In this document: piece by piece, positions 1-11,260 of the stretch
How the letters are laid out: each line of letters opens with the position of its first letter
How positions within the stretch are numbered: the stretch's first letter is position 1
NCBI RefSeq assembly: GCF_014529535.1
Contig: NW_023503373.1
Coordinates: forward strand, 1,550,001-1,614,000
Length of the DNA stretch: 64,000 nucleotides
Origin: Bradysia coprophila
Lineage: Eukaryota; Arthropoda; Insecta; Diptera; Sciaridae
Direction of reading: 5' to 3'
The notes under the pieces: model-generated
What the model saw: only the letters and a program-made list of their open reading frames with translations
Databases searched by the model: none
Told to the model about the DNA's origin: nothing
Program-made: the position numbers and the translations under genes

Positions 1-2758
1 AGCGTTAAATTCAGCATAAAACTGTCAAGATCTCATAATCCCCTAATCAGAAATTTTTCCTGAAAATTCTCCAAATTAAACCAAATTATAATTGAAATTA
101 AAATTCGCAGTTTCTTGGAAATTTTCTCCGGTCCAGTTTTCGGATCAATCGCTATCGATATTTTTACTGTTTGAACATTTCGTCTTTTACTTGCTACCCG
201 TGTTATGTGCTTAGATCTGTGCAACGTTTTGCAAACAAACAAATGGTAATATTTAAAGTTTTCTTTTGTTAAACCACAATAACTATCAAATCTGTTATCG
301 CCAACTATAACGAAAGTGAGCAATAAGGTTTAAAAAAAGTCTTTTATATCTAAAATTTTATGTTAAAACAAACGAAGTAAAAGATTTAACAGCCACAAGA
401 CGAGACTTTGATCAATGGAAGTAATAGATGACTGTATCGCGATAAGATGAAAGGTTGAAAAAGAGATTCATTTAACTACACCCTACTAGAAGGAAAAAGG
501 ATAACCAAGCCTCCATGTGACAAATTTACCAATGACTGAACTAATGAAGCCCGCAATTTGTGAAGTTAAAATGTTGCACTTAGGGATAGAAGTAAGCATT
601 AAGTAAACTAACTAAGCACTTAAGTCTCTTACCTCATGTTGATTAATGCTGGTAAACATCCACAAAAAAAAAATTATTCGCTCAATTCAAGGCTAATGAG
701 TGTAATAATTTTACTTAAGAATTCAATGACAAAATTTCTAATAAAACGTAAAACCTTTACAACAAAATAAAAATCCCTTTCTTCAATCTTATTTAGAAAA
801 CAACATCGAACAATATGAAAATGCAATGTTGTAATAAAGGAAAAATAAATTTTAAAAGACATTTTTATACCAATGCGTGTGATTATCTCTGCACCCAATG
901 TATGTATGGCACGGCATTATGTTCGTTTTTTTATTATTTCTTTTTTCGTAACACACAAGCAAAAAAAAAGGTTTTCATCTAATCGAACACAAAAGGACCA
1001 AATTAAACGTTTTTCAAGAGATCGAATTAGCGTCTTAAATTGTGTCAAATTGGTAATATTATATACAATCGCCATAGAAAATGAAATTTAATGGGACGAA
1101 AAGATGGTAGATTTTTGTTGTTGTTATATAATGTGTAAATGTCGAATCGAACTAAATACAAAAGAAACGAGAAATAAAATGTAGAAATAACCATAAATGA
1201 GATTAATTCTGGGCACAGCAAGACATCAAAATTCTATAAAAATCGAAATTTTTGGAATCCGTGACGATTTTATGGTCATATAAAGTCTATAAGCGTTCAT
1301 AATTTCACTTCATCCGATCATTTTCTGTTTAAGTTTTATAAGCTTATGATATTGCAATTATTGACGATTATTTTGGTAAAAGTTATGTGAATTTGCGAGA
1401 CTCTGGTTCTGGTAAGATCTCGACCGAAACTGTTTGAGAGATTTAAATTTACCTTGTTATTTAACTTTCATAGCTTAGTATATTTAAAATAAGTAAAGCC
1501 TTAACAGACCACCACTATATTTTGAAATTTGGCTTACTCCTCCATTTTGTGACTCAACAATCGACAAACTATAACAAACTATAATATTTTCGATATTCTG
1601 GCGAGTTGAATTAAATAATCAAAGAGCTAACAATGGTGATGGTTTTTGATATTTTTAATAAAGTGATATGATAAATCATTGTGAATGGTTTTCTGAATCA
1701 AACTTAATTCAAATTTCAGTCGAATCTGTTATTCTTTAATATAACCCCAACCATGTATCCTCAATTTATAAATATAAAAAGGACAGACAATTCAAGTCAA
1801 TTTTCAAGATCAATAAATAAATTTAACTTAAATATACAATACATTCTATCCAGCTATTAGTTTATGTTTACGGTCATGGTATCGTCGATAAAAAAATATT
1901 GACTGGGATCCTTATAATTGTACAAATACAATATCTCGCCTAAGCACATAAGAGGTTCGAACGAGAAACCATTTTATGCCTCAAGAGAAACCATCATTCA
2001 CTTTTTTATTGAAGTGACATCTTCAAGCAAATAAAAAATCGTAAAAGATCATTCTTCAACACAATTTAAGTCACAGAAAAAAATATTTTGTCGAAATTAT
2101 AATTTTTCGTCTATTCATTTCATGAAAGAAAAAAAGGTAAAAAGAAGAATTCTTCACTTTTTACTTTTTAATAAATAATCTTGCAATAACAATAACGTAA
2201 AATATAATATCTCGTCTTCCAATCAAATGACTATCTTGTGTGTCGTATTGTACGGCTGTACGACCCACCAACTTATAGGTTTTTAGCATGTATTTAAGTT
2301 GTTAATGGCACACAAATAAATTTCAAATTAAACATTTTTCATTTTCCGTATTGTCATGCCAAGGGTTTGTCCTTTTTTACCATTCACTTGAAATTGGCTT
2401 CTTATGTTTGAAATGGAAAACGAAAATAATAGCACACCCAATCGGTTTTATTTTTGATAATATACCCAGTCTATTAAAGACGACTTCGTGTGTTGGAATT
2501 CATCGCTATGATGGAGTATTATTCTGCTGATTGCGTATTGTAAGTAGAAATAAAATATTGACGAAAATTTACATTATGTTTAAGCGCTGATTAAATGCTC
2601 ATCAGGTAACATTTCAAAACCTTTCAAAAAAATTTGTGGAAGGATTTAACGTCATCGGCTGTCAACAGCGACGACGAAAATAAGTAGTGAGCTAAGGAAT
2701 TCCTACACACCAAAATGAGTGTTAAAACCAATGAAGTAATAGTATTTTACATGACTAG
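1..2758. other. Gene-poor AT-rich region
   Basis: I see no convincing coding exon. Open frames are under 100 codons and lack domain-like composition. A TATA-like stretch at about 1771-1779 (ATATAAAAAGG) is followed by no supportable reading frame. The DNA may be intergenic or intronic for a gene outside the window. Confidence 0.5.
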
Positions 2759-3102
2759 GGATAAAAAGATAAAAGGTAGAGTTTTCGTGTGAATTTTGTT
2801 GATCCGAGGCGAAGCCGAGATAAACACACGAAAAGTAGAGATTTCATTTGTATACCGAGTTATGTAATGGATTTTACATGCTGAGGGCGTCGAAGAAGTG
2901 CTTAAAACATGAAAAGTACGGTTTTCGACGTATGTACCATGTTAATGATTTTTACATCCTACATGCATCAAAAAATGTACGTTTAATGTTTCAAGCACTA
3001 CGTTCGATGCCCTCAGCATGTAAAATCCAGTGTTTATTGACCTCGGATTCGCCTTGGATCAACAAAATTCACACGAAAACTCTACTTTTCATCTTTTTAT
3101 CC
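2759..3102. mobile_element. Palindromic MITE-like element
   Basis: The two ends are near-perfect inverted copies: GGATAAAAAGATAAAAGGTA on the left and its reverse complement, with few changes, ending at 3102. The inverted match continues through TTTTCGTGTGAATTTTG and GATCCGAGGCGAA. The middle is also inverted-repeat rich (GGATTTTACATGCTGAGGGC near 2869 against its complement near 3009). There is no transposase frame, so this is a non-autonomous fold-back or MITE element. The small open frame at 2848-3132 lies inside it and is not a gene. Confidence 0.75.
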
Positions 3103-3380
3103 AAACTTGATATTTTTGAGAGTTTTTTTTAGGAATTTTTAAGGAATTTAAAACAGTAAAAGACAGGTACGATTTTATTTACCAATTCCGGCACTTCTAT
3201 CAAATCACATAACATTTTTATATTCAACTTCTCAATTAGTTTTCTTAAAAGAAGAACAAATCTCGGATATTATTTTAATCGTTCATACGTCTCGATGATT
3301 TATTCATCCTTTGTCTTTTCGTTTGTTCCCTCGTGTGACAAGATCCTGTTAAAGCAATTAGTTCAATTCAATCAATTAGC

Positions 3381-5833
3381 TCAAATGAACGTGAATGTCA
3401 TGTCAAGTTCATACCAGAAAACGATTACTGGTGGCACAACAAATGCGGCGGAGAGAAGAAAGAAAGCTCCTGGCATGTTTTCAAATGTAGCGGAATACAC
3501 GAAACTGTAAACTGGTGTTGCAAGAAGAGGTGTTAATGAATCAAGACTGCTCACCAAGGCGTTGACTTTTCCCGTTTCGGTGCTTGAAACAGTTTTAAAA
3601 ATAATTGTTCGAGTGCAGGTCATTAACTGACCAGCCAGCATAGCTACAATCGGTGCTGTAAACGTTGAATGGATCATTCGATTAAGTTCCGATTCAAAAA
3701 ACATTGACACAAATAATTTTTTACCGATATACATGATTGCGTTGCTACTTGCAAAGGCATAGATTAAGGACGAGAAAATATGCGCAGCGCAAGAAACGAT
3801 GCCAATAGCAGGATCAGACATTTTCATTTTGTTTCCGAAAATAATTATTGACGCAAAATTGCCAATAAAACTTGTAACCATTTTGAAGGTCATAAAGGCG
3901 GCGAAAGCTGGAGCATCCCAACCAAATTTGTATTTGCCAAATAAGTACATAACAGCACCCTCACCTAATGAAATGTAACAATATTAAGCGATTCTGTAAA
4001 TATCTAACTATCGTTACGCTACCCCTCACTGGTGCCATAACCAGACAGCGTGATGCGAGAAGGGCCAAAATTTTCAAACGATCATTGCCTGGTCTAGCTT
4101 TTACGCCTGAGCCAATGGCATCGATAACATTTTGTTTGTCGAACAAGTCGCTAAACATTGTTTTAACCGTTGCACGTTTGAGAACATTTTCATCTCGTAG
4201 AACATTCGGCAGACCGTGAAGTAACCACAAGAAACCAATTGTTTCGATGATAGCGGCAATCGTAAATATTTTAACAAATCCTAAGGAGGATAAGGCTCCT
4301 GACAGACCCATGCCAACTGTAACTGCAAGGAAAATGCTACATCCGGTTATATTAGTTTTTTGCGTCAGTTTATCTTTTGGTGTTGTATCGGAAATGTAAC
4401 TGAAGCAGCTCATGATAATACAGGCATTGTTGCCTGTTAACGATATGATAAACGACGATATAAATCCGACGCTATTCACACCAATGGTTGAAGTTGGGTC
4501 CAATGCACAAACAATTAGGAGGACATGCTGAACAATGAAGCTGACCATTACCACGAGCATCGGAATTTTACGTCCATACTTATCACTCCACGGACCAATG
4601 AGACATACTAAAATTATTGGAAACAAATTTTCCATCATACCTCTCCACATCATTACTGATCCAGTAAGCTTTTGTATGTTAACCTTTTCTTCTGCATACT
4701 GGCTCGAGTCACTAAAAAAACGAACCATCGATTTATTCTATTCATCTTCCTTTAAGTGTTTAAGAAAGTGACGGTTTTTTGTCCTAGTTATTTTTGTTTA
4801 TTTTGTTTCATTTGTATTGCTTTCCATTTCCTAGCATTTAATTCTGAGTTTAACTGTATTCATGATCCGTCGGCTGTACTAGGCGACAATCTAATCTAAT
4901 CTACCTCTGGCGAATCATAGACGAAAATGTAAGTTCACTTTCATATGAAAATGATATTATCACATCGTTTTATCACCAAACATACAATCACACGCGCAAC
5001 AGCTTACCAACAAAGCTGGATTAATCCTACAAAAATGTTTCCGTCTCTCAGATAGAAACAATGGCAGAAACCATTCGCTATTGAGTTAGCAATGTGTCTG
5101 CTTACCGTTTGGTCAGTTGCAGGTTTTAGTAGAAATATTTTAATGTTTCTGTGTAGAACCAAACAACCCACATGTACTTGTGTGAGTATATGAAGGTCTT
5201 GTACTTCATTTGTTCTTGCACAACACTTGTACTTGTTTTTCGTTGGATTATTTTTATCGTTTTTGTTGGTAACGGATGATATGTCTGACAGACATTGTCT
5301 GTCTGAGGCTTCAACAGAAATTGTATTAATGTCGGCGGAAAATTCAGCATAAATATAACGAAAATCGTGTTATTTAAAATTCATTGATATATTCACGAAA
5401 CTTCGAACAGTTTTTATGTGTTCGAAATTTCGTAAAAATAATCAATTTCAACCGGATAGACAAGACTATACATGTAACTAAAATAGTTTCAATACGATTC
5501 TGTGTCACGATTATATTCAGTGTTACATTTTCATGCATCAACTGGTTTCAACAATAAGGCTCACCCAGATTTTAAAGCAGAACAGACTTCGTCACTGTAT
5601 CCAAAATTCACTTTACATGCTTTTTCGAAAAGAAAATCCTGAACCGCCATATGACCCAATATTGCTGCTGACATTTGAAACACCATAATCGGTTCAACAG
5701 TAAAAAAGTTCGTTAATGTCTTCAGTGGTTCTTGGCTTGGGTCAGCCTTATGTGTGGTACCATTGTCGATCTCAACTTTAGGCCTTAAGCCGGTTCTTCC
5801 CTCTCGTTTTTCGGCCATCGTCGAAACAGTCAA
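3381..5833 (-). CDS. SLC46-like (proton-coupled folate transporter family) MFS membrane transporter
   Basis: Three exons on the minus strand fit one 513-residue protein. Exon 1 is 5833-5565, exon 2 is 4711-4023 and exon 3 is 3964-3381. The introns are 5564-4712 (about 850 bp) and 4022-3965 (58 bp), both GT-AG and phase-consistent. Exon 1 encodes a cytosolic N-terminus, then a first membrane segment and a loop with VCSAL resembling the SLC46 N-terminal Cys/Asn loop. Exon 2 carries the MFS loop motif GPWSDKYGRK after transmembrane segment 2 and several hydrophobic helices. Exon 3 holds the C-terminal helices. The length matches the SLC46 family (about 450-520 aa), whose members carry folates or other small molecules across plasma or lysosomal membranes with protons. 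The substrate here is unknown. Start could be 5833 or the ATG at 5818 (MAEKREG). The exon 2/3 junction was chosen because it restores a GEGAVMYLF segment typical of the family; a second splice option exists. Confidence 0.85.
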
Positions 5834-7008
5834 TCAACTGTATTGAATTTAAGTAAATGGTTTATACACTCAACTATACTGCACATAAGTATTGAATTAA
5901 ACAGGTAAGTCTTTGAAGCAAATGTACTAAAGCAGTAATTTAATATTTGAAATATCCAGAACACATCACCTAGTCACATCACAACACCTGAAGCAACTAT
6001 ATTCACTCAACACTAATATTATCGATAAGATAAATTTGAAAACAAACTGTTGTGTAGTGGTCAATGAATGTCAACGCTGATTTGAGTGAAATGATTTCGC
6101 CTGAAGTATTGTCAGATGAACTGACAAGTCCGTTTCCGGAAGAGAGCAATTTCTAACTGAAAGTCGAGCTTCATTTGCAAGTAAAATATGTACGAAGTCG
6201 CTCGTAGTAAATTAAACAATTAAACAAACGCGAGCGCGAATTTCACATTGGATTTTACTATTCTGACGCGCGTGCGAATAGCCATTTAACATTGGAAGCA
6301 TTTTTTTTATAGAAGACAAATTTCTTGGATTTAGTTCTGTTGTTAAAAACAAATTCTCCTTCAGTTGCAATCGGATGATTGAACGAACATACACATTTTC
6401 AACAGCTTTGAAACGAAGGAGACTACTGATAGTAGTCTGGGAGCGAAAATTGAATTCAACGAAAGAAAAAAAGAGATTCTTTAGCACAGTTGGATTAACA
6501 CGAAGCTGTATGCAGCTGCAGCAGTCTAAATCAGAGTTATTACAAATAAGGAAAAGTCGTTTCTTAACACTGTGGTGCAAGTGTGCTAACGTCGTTTCAT
6601 TATTTATTCGAATTTAGGTGTAAAGCTAATTGAAATATGGGTGAGTTTGATGAATTTTTTTATTGCTTAAGGCTTAAGGACGAAAAAATTGCATTTAGAT
6701 TAGTACACAGACATGCACACGGCTAAATACGTAGCCATTCTATCAAACGGAAACTAAACGTAAGATTGAATTGTAATTGATTTCCTGAGGCAGTTTTCTT
6801 ACAAAATTGTTATTTCTTTTATACAGAAATTTGAAGTTTCTTTATCGTGAGAAACTGGTCAATAAGTTGTTAAGCATCAATTGGATCGTGTTTCAAGATA
6901 CTATCAGATTGACCGTCCTTTCATTTCTTTGGCAATGGTTTGCAAGACTAATGTCAGCGTTTCTTATCTACTTTTATTTACAATTATCGTAACTTAACAC
7001 CGGCAACT
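5834..7008. other. Intergenic region between transporter and UGT genes
   Basis: This contains the presumed promoter and 5' UTR of the transporter gene (minus strand) and the 3' flank of the UGT. Frames of 60-122 codons around 6212-6992 overlap on both strands and show no domain or codon signature, so I do not call them. Confidence 0.5.
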
Positions 7009-8658
7009 TTACTCTTTTTTACCCTTCTCATGTCCCCTTCTAAACACTTTCCTTAGAATCACTTTGAATAGAAATTTAATCAACCTAATCGAAACATAGA
7101 GCGCAGCGAGTATAAAACTAATTGCATCTACCAAATAGTACTGGAGAATATTGAGATGAACTGCAGGGCTCTGCATATGCTTAGCGCCATTATGACGAAT
7201 CACATATTCGATCCAAAACGCAGCCTTATCCAGAGGATGCTCGGGGCGATCTCGGCTTAAATTTGATAATTTCGTAACAACATTTCCATATGTCGCATTA
7301 TTTAGAGCCTCGTCCAAAACTGCTGAAAACGTACTCTCACTTAAATCAGCAAATGGCAGCATTACTGCCCAGCCTTCTTTAGCAATATTGCGGGCATTAC
7401 CTAGTTGATCTCCAAAAAGTGGTATGCCTAACATCGGAACACCATGGTACTTGGCTTCGGTAATGCCAGCTTTTCCACAATGTGAAATGAAAAGTACAAC
7501 ATTGGGATGCGCCAAGACATCATCTTGTGGTAGCCACTTTCCAATCTTAACATTGTCCGGTATATCTGGCAGGTCTGTTTCGAATTTCCATAAAACTCTC
7601 TGTTTCAGACTACGGAATTTATTTACAAAAACAGCAATTCTATCCTCAGATAAATCGGAACTTCTCGCATTCGAACCAAGACTAAAGAAGATTGCACCAT
7701 CAGCAGCACCATCCAAAAACGCTTTGATATCCTTTAAAATGATAATTATCAATTCCAGAATTACGACAATTTGTCCTTTAGAGCTTACCTCTGGCAATGG
7801 GCTCGGTCCCTTCTTCATATGCATGCCTTCCACTTCTATCACATTGGGTAGTAAAGGTTCTGGAGTTCTTCCACTAAAGTGTTGAGACACCAGTATCAAT
7901 GAAATATTTCTCAGAACCTCGTCGTAAGTGGGATATTCACTTGGAGGAAATGCTTCCGTATACAAAGGTGCTACAAAGAGTTGGTTTATTCCTTCCAAAA
8001 ATGCAAATTCAGTCAGGTAATATCCAATATTCCTGAGCCGTTGGAAAAATGTCATTGGGGTGGCATAACCTGCCGTTATTCCTGGAATAGTTGATATACT
8101 GCTGGGATTCCCAGCCAACTTTCGCATCGTATAAAAGTTGACATTCGGTGAAATGATAACTGACGGACATTTAAAGTGACCAGATAGTCCTAGTGCATAG
8201 TCATTCCAAGACCAGCCCAAGACAAATAAATCGAAGGTCTCGTTTTTTAACTGCAGAAATTTGTTGTGATTCATTAAGTGTAGCGACATTTTAGACAATT
8301 CTTTCATCATTATAAACCTTTGCGCCAGTCCAATACTATTACCAGAGGTTGATGCAGTTCGAAATTTTTTTATTTCTGGTCGATTGATAAAATCCGGTAT
8401 GTCGATGTATCGGTAGTTTTTCAAAGGCTCTCCCGATTGTTTGAATGACGTGACCACAGTAACATCGTGACCTCTTTTCGCGAGCTCTCTCATTACAGGC
8501 TCTTCAACAATGAAATGTGACTGGCTCACTGCTGCAAAAAATCCCAATATTTTAGCACACAGCACAATGTCCAGTTGGATCAAACACAATATAACGATAC
8601 AGTAGCCGTCCGATTTCATTTTTGGTAATTTTAGTCGAACTAATAGGAAGAAGTTCAA
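7009..8658 (-). CDS. UDP-glycosyltransferase (insect membrane UGT)
   Basis: Two exons, 8658-7789 and 7731-7009, give 530 residues. The separating 57-bp intron (7788-7732, GTAAGC...AAAG) is a multiple of three with no stop, so the unspliced frame also reads through as 549 residues. The protein shows a signal anchor (about residues 18-36), the catalytic-histidine region VSQSHF (43-48), the C-terminal donor-binding signature from WLPQDD to FGDQ (about 375-418 unspliced), a transmembrane helix (about 505-525) and a lysine-rich cytosolic tail ending KGKKE, which fits a KxKxx ER-retrieval signal. Such enzymes sit in the ER lumen and transfer sugar from UDP-glucose to lipophilic toxins, pigments or hormones. 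The usual HGG of the donor signature is HCG here (SHCGKAG), a notable change at phosphate-contacting positions. A start at the downstream ATG (8619, MKSDGYC) would give a cleaner signal peptide and may be the true one. Confidence 0.9.
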   Translation of the reverse strand: MNFFLLVRLKLPKMKSDGYCIVILCLIQLDIVLCAKILGFFAAVSQSHFIVEEPVMRELAKRGHDVTVVTSFKQSGEPLKNYRYIDIPDFINRPEIKKFRTASTSGNSIGLAQRFIMMKELSKMSLHLMNHNKFLQLKNETFDLFVLGWSWNDYALGLSGHFKCPSVIISPNVNFYTMRKLAGNPSSISTIPGITAGYATPMTFFQRLRNIGYYLTEFAFLEGINQLFVAPLYTEAFPPSEYPTYDEVLRNISLILVSQHFSGRTPEPLLPNVIEVEGMHMKKGPSPLPEVSSKGQIVVILELIIIILKDIKAFLDGAADGAIFFSLGSNARSSDLSEDRIAVFVNKFRSLKQRVLWKFETDLPDIPDNVKIGKWLPQDDVLAHPNVVLFISHCGKAGITEAKYHGVPMLGIPLFGDQLGNARNIAKEGWAVMLPFADLSESTFSAVLDEALNNATYGNVVTKLSNLSRDRPEHPLDKAAFWIEYVIRHNGAKHMQSPAVHLNILQYYLVDAISFILAALYVSIRLIKFLFKVILRKVFRRGHEKGKKE

Positions 8659-10403
8659 ATTTGTTCCGACTTGTTAGATAATTAAAAATCATTTATGTGT
8701 GTTACCAAATTGGTTGAACCTTTTTATGAGCAACTTTATCTTTAATTTTGATCAGGCTGATTAGTTACGTTATCAGTAGTTAAGTGTACATAATGCAAGT
8801 TAATAATTGCTACGTGAATTTTGATTCAGATTCAGATATGATTCTATTTCGTCACGATTAGCATGCCCGCACGTTAGTAAGTTGGTCGACTTCCGACCAT
8901 TTTTATGTAATAAAAACTGATTTTTCTCACTTAAAATACATTGAGTTGGGTATCGTTAGAAAGGTATGACCTCTGACTATAAGATTAAAATTAACTTCGA
9001 TCAAAATGAAAAAATTTATGTGGGGAAGGAACCCAATCGATTTTACTGAATGCTGTTCTGAGCTCCCAGTAGGTCCCTGAATCGATGTTCGCTCTTAGCT
9101 TATGGGTGCATTTAGGAAAAACTTCTTTTTTGTTGAGGAGGGGTGTGTTCTATTATAGTTGCGCAAAATTTCGTAAAATTTACATTCCTCAAAAGTTTCG
9201 CAAATTTTGTTAAATTTCACAAATTTAACAAAAATTTCACAAATAATAGGCACTGTAAATATTCTCTGGACATGTTCTTATCAGATTTCGTGGATCTGAT
9301 AAGACTTTTAATTGAAATTCAGATTTTTTTTTGAATCAGCAAACATTATAATTATTATTATTACAATACCTTCAAACACTCATAAGAAACACACATGTTT
9401 AAGCAAATGGACTGAAAATACAAAACCGCCCTTGTTGAAACATTTCCATCAAATGAAAATGGGACGGACAAATCACGGAGGGTACGTTTTGTGTGCTCAT
9501 AAGCCTTTTGATTGAATAGAAAAACTTCCCGCCAAATATGAAGTTTCCATCGTGTAAATATCTCTCATTTAAAAGAAAGCTCTCTTTACATTCGGATTGA
9601 TTTAAATGGTAAAAATGTAAATTTTCAAGCAGTGGCTGATGGTAAAAATACCTACGTTACACTTGTTGTTTGCATGTATTTTGGTATTAATTTACAGTCG
9701 GCTGGATTGCTTTTCTTATTTTCAATCCTACTTTGAATTAAATTCTTATATTTGACTCTGCCAATGTTTAGCGAGTTGAGAACCAACAAGATTTGAAGTC
9801 TGACATTGTAAGCATGACCACCAAAAAGACAATGTAACGAATTGATATTATTCAGACTCTTCCATGGTGGAGCGGAATTTGTTGATATGCGAACCGAATT
9901 ACCTGAGAAAGTTTGCGATTCAACGGAATGATAAGGGGTGATTGAAAAGAATTCTTTTTAGTTTTTCGTATTTTTATTTCAAATCAAACCAATAAAAGCA
10001 CACAAATATTTGTAGAAAAATGAACTTAAAATCTATGAACACGCATGCAATTAGAGATCAAAATAAACTGAACATTATTTATGTTTTGTACATTGTCTTA
10101 GCGTCTTAAAATTATTGTAAAACCTTACCAAGTACAATTATCTCAGTCAAATGAGCATTATAAATGTAAGTACAATTTCAATATCATGTACATCTTATAT
10201 TCTAGAAAATGTAATCAGAATACCAAGAGTTTTTCGTAAACAAATGACGAAAACAAATTCTTTTTTATCAGTACAATTCACTGGGATATTTTTGCCTCAA
10301 AACAATTTACAGTTTACTTAATGTAGTGGTATTTAGTGACACAAACAAGATTTTTTTACCAATTAAATTTAAGCTTAGATTTTTAAATTAGTCTAAAAAG
10401 CGA
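8659..10403. other. Intergenic AT-rich region
   Basis: It holds the UGT 5' flank and, further on, an imperfect repeat of CAAATTTTGTTAAATTTCAC type around 9160-9245. TTTATT at 9973-9978 (AATAAA on the minus strand) could be the poly(A) signal ending the minus-strand transcript that carries the GY-box cluster. There is no coding call. Confidence 0.4.
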
Positions 10404-11260
10404 CTAATAATCACAGCAATAACATTTTCTATAAATCAAATTAAATTTTCAACGCTCATAAAAGAAATTTCGTTTAATACAACGCTCATAAAGTGGATTT
10501 TGTGGAAGACAAATTTTAAGTTTTCTCCTAAAATTTAGAAGTGGAAGACATTTTCGGAAGATGATTTTGCTCTATCGAAAAAATAATTTGCCTCTTTTTA
10601 TAACAATAAACAATCATTGGCTCAAATAGGAAGAGTTGACGATGTTCGGTTTTAATTTCAAGTTCCAACACTTTTTACATTCAAAATTGGAATGATTGTG
10701 GAAGTTAAACGAAAAACCGAAACTCACCAATCCATTTTGAGTCAAGTCTAAATTCAATTTTGATAAAAATAAAAAAATTTCAATTTCAAACGGTTTCGTA
10801 AAATAAATTTTTCTTTCTTCTGAATAACGCTCATAAATTTTTGCATTTTGATCTAATGAAAACTGGAAGACATAAGAACTTACAATCTATTAAAGCTTTT
10901 CAACGTATACAAACTAAAATGAAATGATTTCATTCCCTGATTAACCTAATATCAATTCTGCTTTACTGGAAGACACCTCACGCTTACAATTTAACCTACC
11001 TAACTATACTGTCGCACTATATCACAGTGGCTTGTTAAAGGTACTTGAATTTAAAGCTAACTTTTTATCGAAAAATAAAACAAACAAAAAACATTGACAA
11101 CAGTCGGCCTATTTCTGTTTTCCGTCCATAAATTTGAAAACATTTTCTTTGTATTCCAAAAGAATCGTCAAATTTACGTAGACAACAGAAGCTTAAACTA
11201 ATTTATTCGTTGAGCATCATGACGAATGTGTCACGATTTTATCACAGAACGTATTCGTAT
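10404..11260 (-). promoter_or_regulatory. Putative 3' UTR segment with a cluster of miR-7 (GY-box), Brd-box and K-box sites
   Basis: Read on the minus strand, this segment has four exact GTCTTCCA sites: 10967-10974, 10864-10871, 10542-10549 and 10503-10510. This is the full 8-mer match to the miR-7 seed (GY box). It also has two Brd boxes AGCTTTA (11052-11058 and 10891-10897) and three K boxes TGTGAT (11241-11246, 11021-11026, 10410-10415), with one more K box upstream at 12592-12597. In Drosophila this trio marks 3' UTRs of Bearded-family and E(spl) genes under miRNA control. A minus-strand gene ends at 13044, so these sites may lie in a long 3' UTR of about 2.6-3 kb, or in a separate non-coding RNA. 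The assignment to a transcript is inference. Confidence 0.55.

Noticed and set aside
6212..6617. Overlapping 122- and 80-codon frames on opposite strands
   Set aside because: No homology-like features, no splice or promoter context, and compositional bias is that of intergenic DNA.
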